Below, one piece after another: positions 4,849 through 5,425 of a DNA stretch of 5,425 nt. The position numbers and the translations under genes were made by a program. The notes under the pieces are model-generated. The model made no database searches. It saw nothing but the letters and a program-made list of their open reading frames with translations, and had not been told where the DNA came from. The stretch's first letter is position 1. Each line of letters starts with the position of its first letter. This stretch comes from Bacillota bacterium (GTDB taxonomy: Bacteria; Bacillota; Clostridia; Oscillospirales; Acutalibacteraceae), in the NCBI GenBank assembly GCA_030705695.1, contig JAUZPX010000112.1:1-5425 (forward strand). The letters are read 5' to 3'.

Positions 4849-4968
4849 ATGAATAAGACGTTATTGATTAAAATTTCATCCGTATTAACAATTGTAGCAA
4901 TGATCGCCGCTTCGTGTTCATCTGCATGGATACTGCACCAGCCAAAAACTCCTAAAATTTTAAGGTAA
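4849..4968 (+). CDS. AgrD-like cyclic lactone autoinducer peptide precursor
   Basis: This 39-codon gene has an excellent ribosome binding site, AAAGGAGG with 7 bases of spacing. The product has the three-part layout of AgrD pheromone precursors. Residues 1-21 form a Lys-bearing hydrophobic or amphipathic membrane-anchoring helix (K3, K8, then L, I, V, A). A core around the single cysteine C23 follows (C-S-S-A-W-I-L). The C-terminus, H-Q-P-K-T-P-K-I-L at 30-38, resembles the (Y/H)QPxxPxxL tail of clostridial family members. C23 would be the thiolactone-forming residue after AgrB-type processing. The tail is more basic than usual for AgrD. No agrB is visible, so maturation would need a host or distant enzyme. 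It sits between the kinase-less membrane protein and the recombinase. A small membrane-active toxin is the main alternative. Confidence 0.72.
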   Translation: MNKTLLIKISSVLTIVAMIAASCSSAWILHQPKTPKILR

Positions 4969-4980
4969 TAAAAAAAGAAT

Positions 4981-5010
4981 GACAGCGCTTTGGAGGCAAA
5001 CTGTCTTTTT
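4981..5010 (+). terminator. Rho-independent terminator-like hairpin after the peptide gene
   Basis: GACAG (4981-4985) pairs with CTGTC (5001-5005). Inside it, TTTG/CAAA forms a second short stem with a GAGG loop, and a T-run follows at 5005-5010. It lies 12 bases after the peptide stop and would separate that unit from the recombinase. The stem is short, so termination may be partial. Confidence 0.6.
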
Positions 5011-5094
5011 AAAATTGATTATATAATTTTGTAATTTAATATTAATATCATTTCTTTTTAATGTCAACAGTTCGTTGCATATTTATAAAAATAA

Positions 5095-5101
5095 TGTCGA
5101 A
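5095..5101 (+). promoter_or_regulatory. Perfect 0A-box match upstream of the recombinase
   Basis: TGTCGAA, the consensus Spo0A-binding box, lies 60 bases before the recombinase ATG in a non-coding region, just upstream of possible -10 sequences (TATTAT, 5110-5115). One chance match per window of this size is not unlikely. The position, and the Spo0A domain encoded by the same element, make it worth noting. Confidence 0.3.
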
Positions 5102-5161
5102 TATTGTACTATTATATTCCAATAATTCCTAAAAATTTATTGTATGGAAGGTGATTAACAA

Positions 5162-5425
5162 ATGAAGGCCGCATTATATGTAAGAGTTTCGACGATGGAA
5201 CAGGCCGAAGAAGGATTTTCTATACCCGCTCAAATTAAACAATTACAGGAATATTGCAAAAAAAATAATGTGGAAATATTTACTGTCTACGCCGATGAAG
5301 GAATTTCCGGGCAAAAAGAAAATAGACCCGCATTTCAAAAAATGATTAAAGACGCTGAAAAAGGCTTATTCAATATTATACTTGTACATAAGTATGATCG
5401 TTTCGCACGCAACACCGAACTTAGC
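5162..5425 (+). CDS. Large serine recombinase (integrase), partial: N-terminal 88 residues
   Basis: The ATG at 5162 follows GGAAGGTGAT (5146-5155). The frame is open to the right edge, so only the start of the resolvase catalytic domain is visible. Y6-V-R8-V-S10-T holds the nucleophilic serine S10 and the active-site arginine R8. Further matches are E-Q-A-E-E-G-F-S-I-x-A-Q (13-24), Y-A-D-E-G-I-S-G (43-50), R-P-A-F-x-x-M (55-61) and H-K-Y-D-R-F-A-R-N (76-84), whose arginines complete the catalytic site. These motifs are typical of large serine recombinases of phages and integrative elements (about 450 to 550 residues, with recombinase and zinc-ribbon domains further on) rather than of short resolvases. 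It would integrate and excise the element, and an attachment site is expected beyond its 3' end, outside the window. Confidence 0.93.
   Translation, partial: MKAALYVRVSTMEQAEEGFSIPAQIKQLQEYCKKNNVEIFTVYADEGISGQKENRPAFQKMIKDAEKGLFNIILVHKYDRFARNTELS

Overview
The window looks like the lysogeny and early-control region of a temperate phage (or a similar integrative element) in a low-GC, endospore-forming Firmicute, probably of the class Clostridia. The evidence is the A+T-rich composition, strong AGGAGG-type ribosome binding sites, a large-serine-recombinase start, divergent Xre-type regulators around a promoter region, a Bro-N antirepressor, and a free-standing Spo0A DNA-binding domain that only makes sense in a spore former. 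No host gene or attachment site can be recognised.

Left part (1 to about 3330, all minus strand, read right to left). A strong divergent promoter at 3363-3391 drives an apparent operon. Its order is an Xre-type HTH regulator (3330-3028), a small basic protein of 46 aa (2997-2857), a Bro-N antirepressor (2846-2067), a stand-alone Spo0A C-terminal domain (2053-1634), a small basic 40-aa ORF overlapping the end of that gene (1695-1573), and an acyl carrier protein (1573-1334). A roughly 560-base stretch without coding capacity follows (about 1320-764). It is dense in perfect helices, including pseudoknots, and is read here as a large structured non-coding RNA. Then come a cysteine-rich zinc-ribbon protein (711-133) and the start of a second small zinc-ribbon protein (99 to beyond the left edge). 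Genes are tightly spaced or overlapping, and several share a GGGGGT-type ribosome binding site.

Right part (about 3440 to 5425, plus strand, noticeably more A+T-rich). A promoter at 3442-3470 leads into an Xre-type repressor gene interrupted by two in-frame stop codons (3519-3893). After it come a multi-pass membrane protein with no kinase domain (3919-4773), a 39-aa AgrD-like cyclic autoinducer peptide precursor behind a perfect 14-bp inverted repeat (4849-4968), a terminator-like hairpin, and a large serine recombinase running off the right edge (5162 onward).

How it may fit together (inference): the divergent Xre regulators and the antirepressor would form the lysis/lysogeny switch. The AgrD-like peptide and the membrane protein next to the integrase could let the element sense population density. 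The Spo0A domain could let the early operon act on, or read, the host sporulation programme. The most unusual items are the unassigned large RNA, the peptide/kinase-less receptor pair and the phage-borne Spo0A domain. The repressor with two stops raises the question of whether the element is still under normal lysogenic control.
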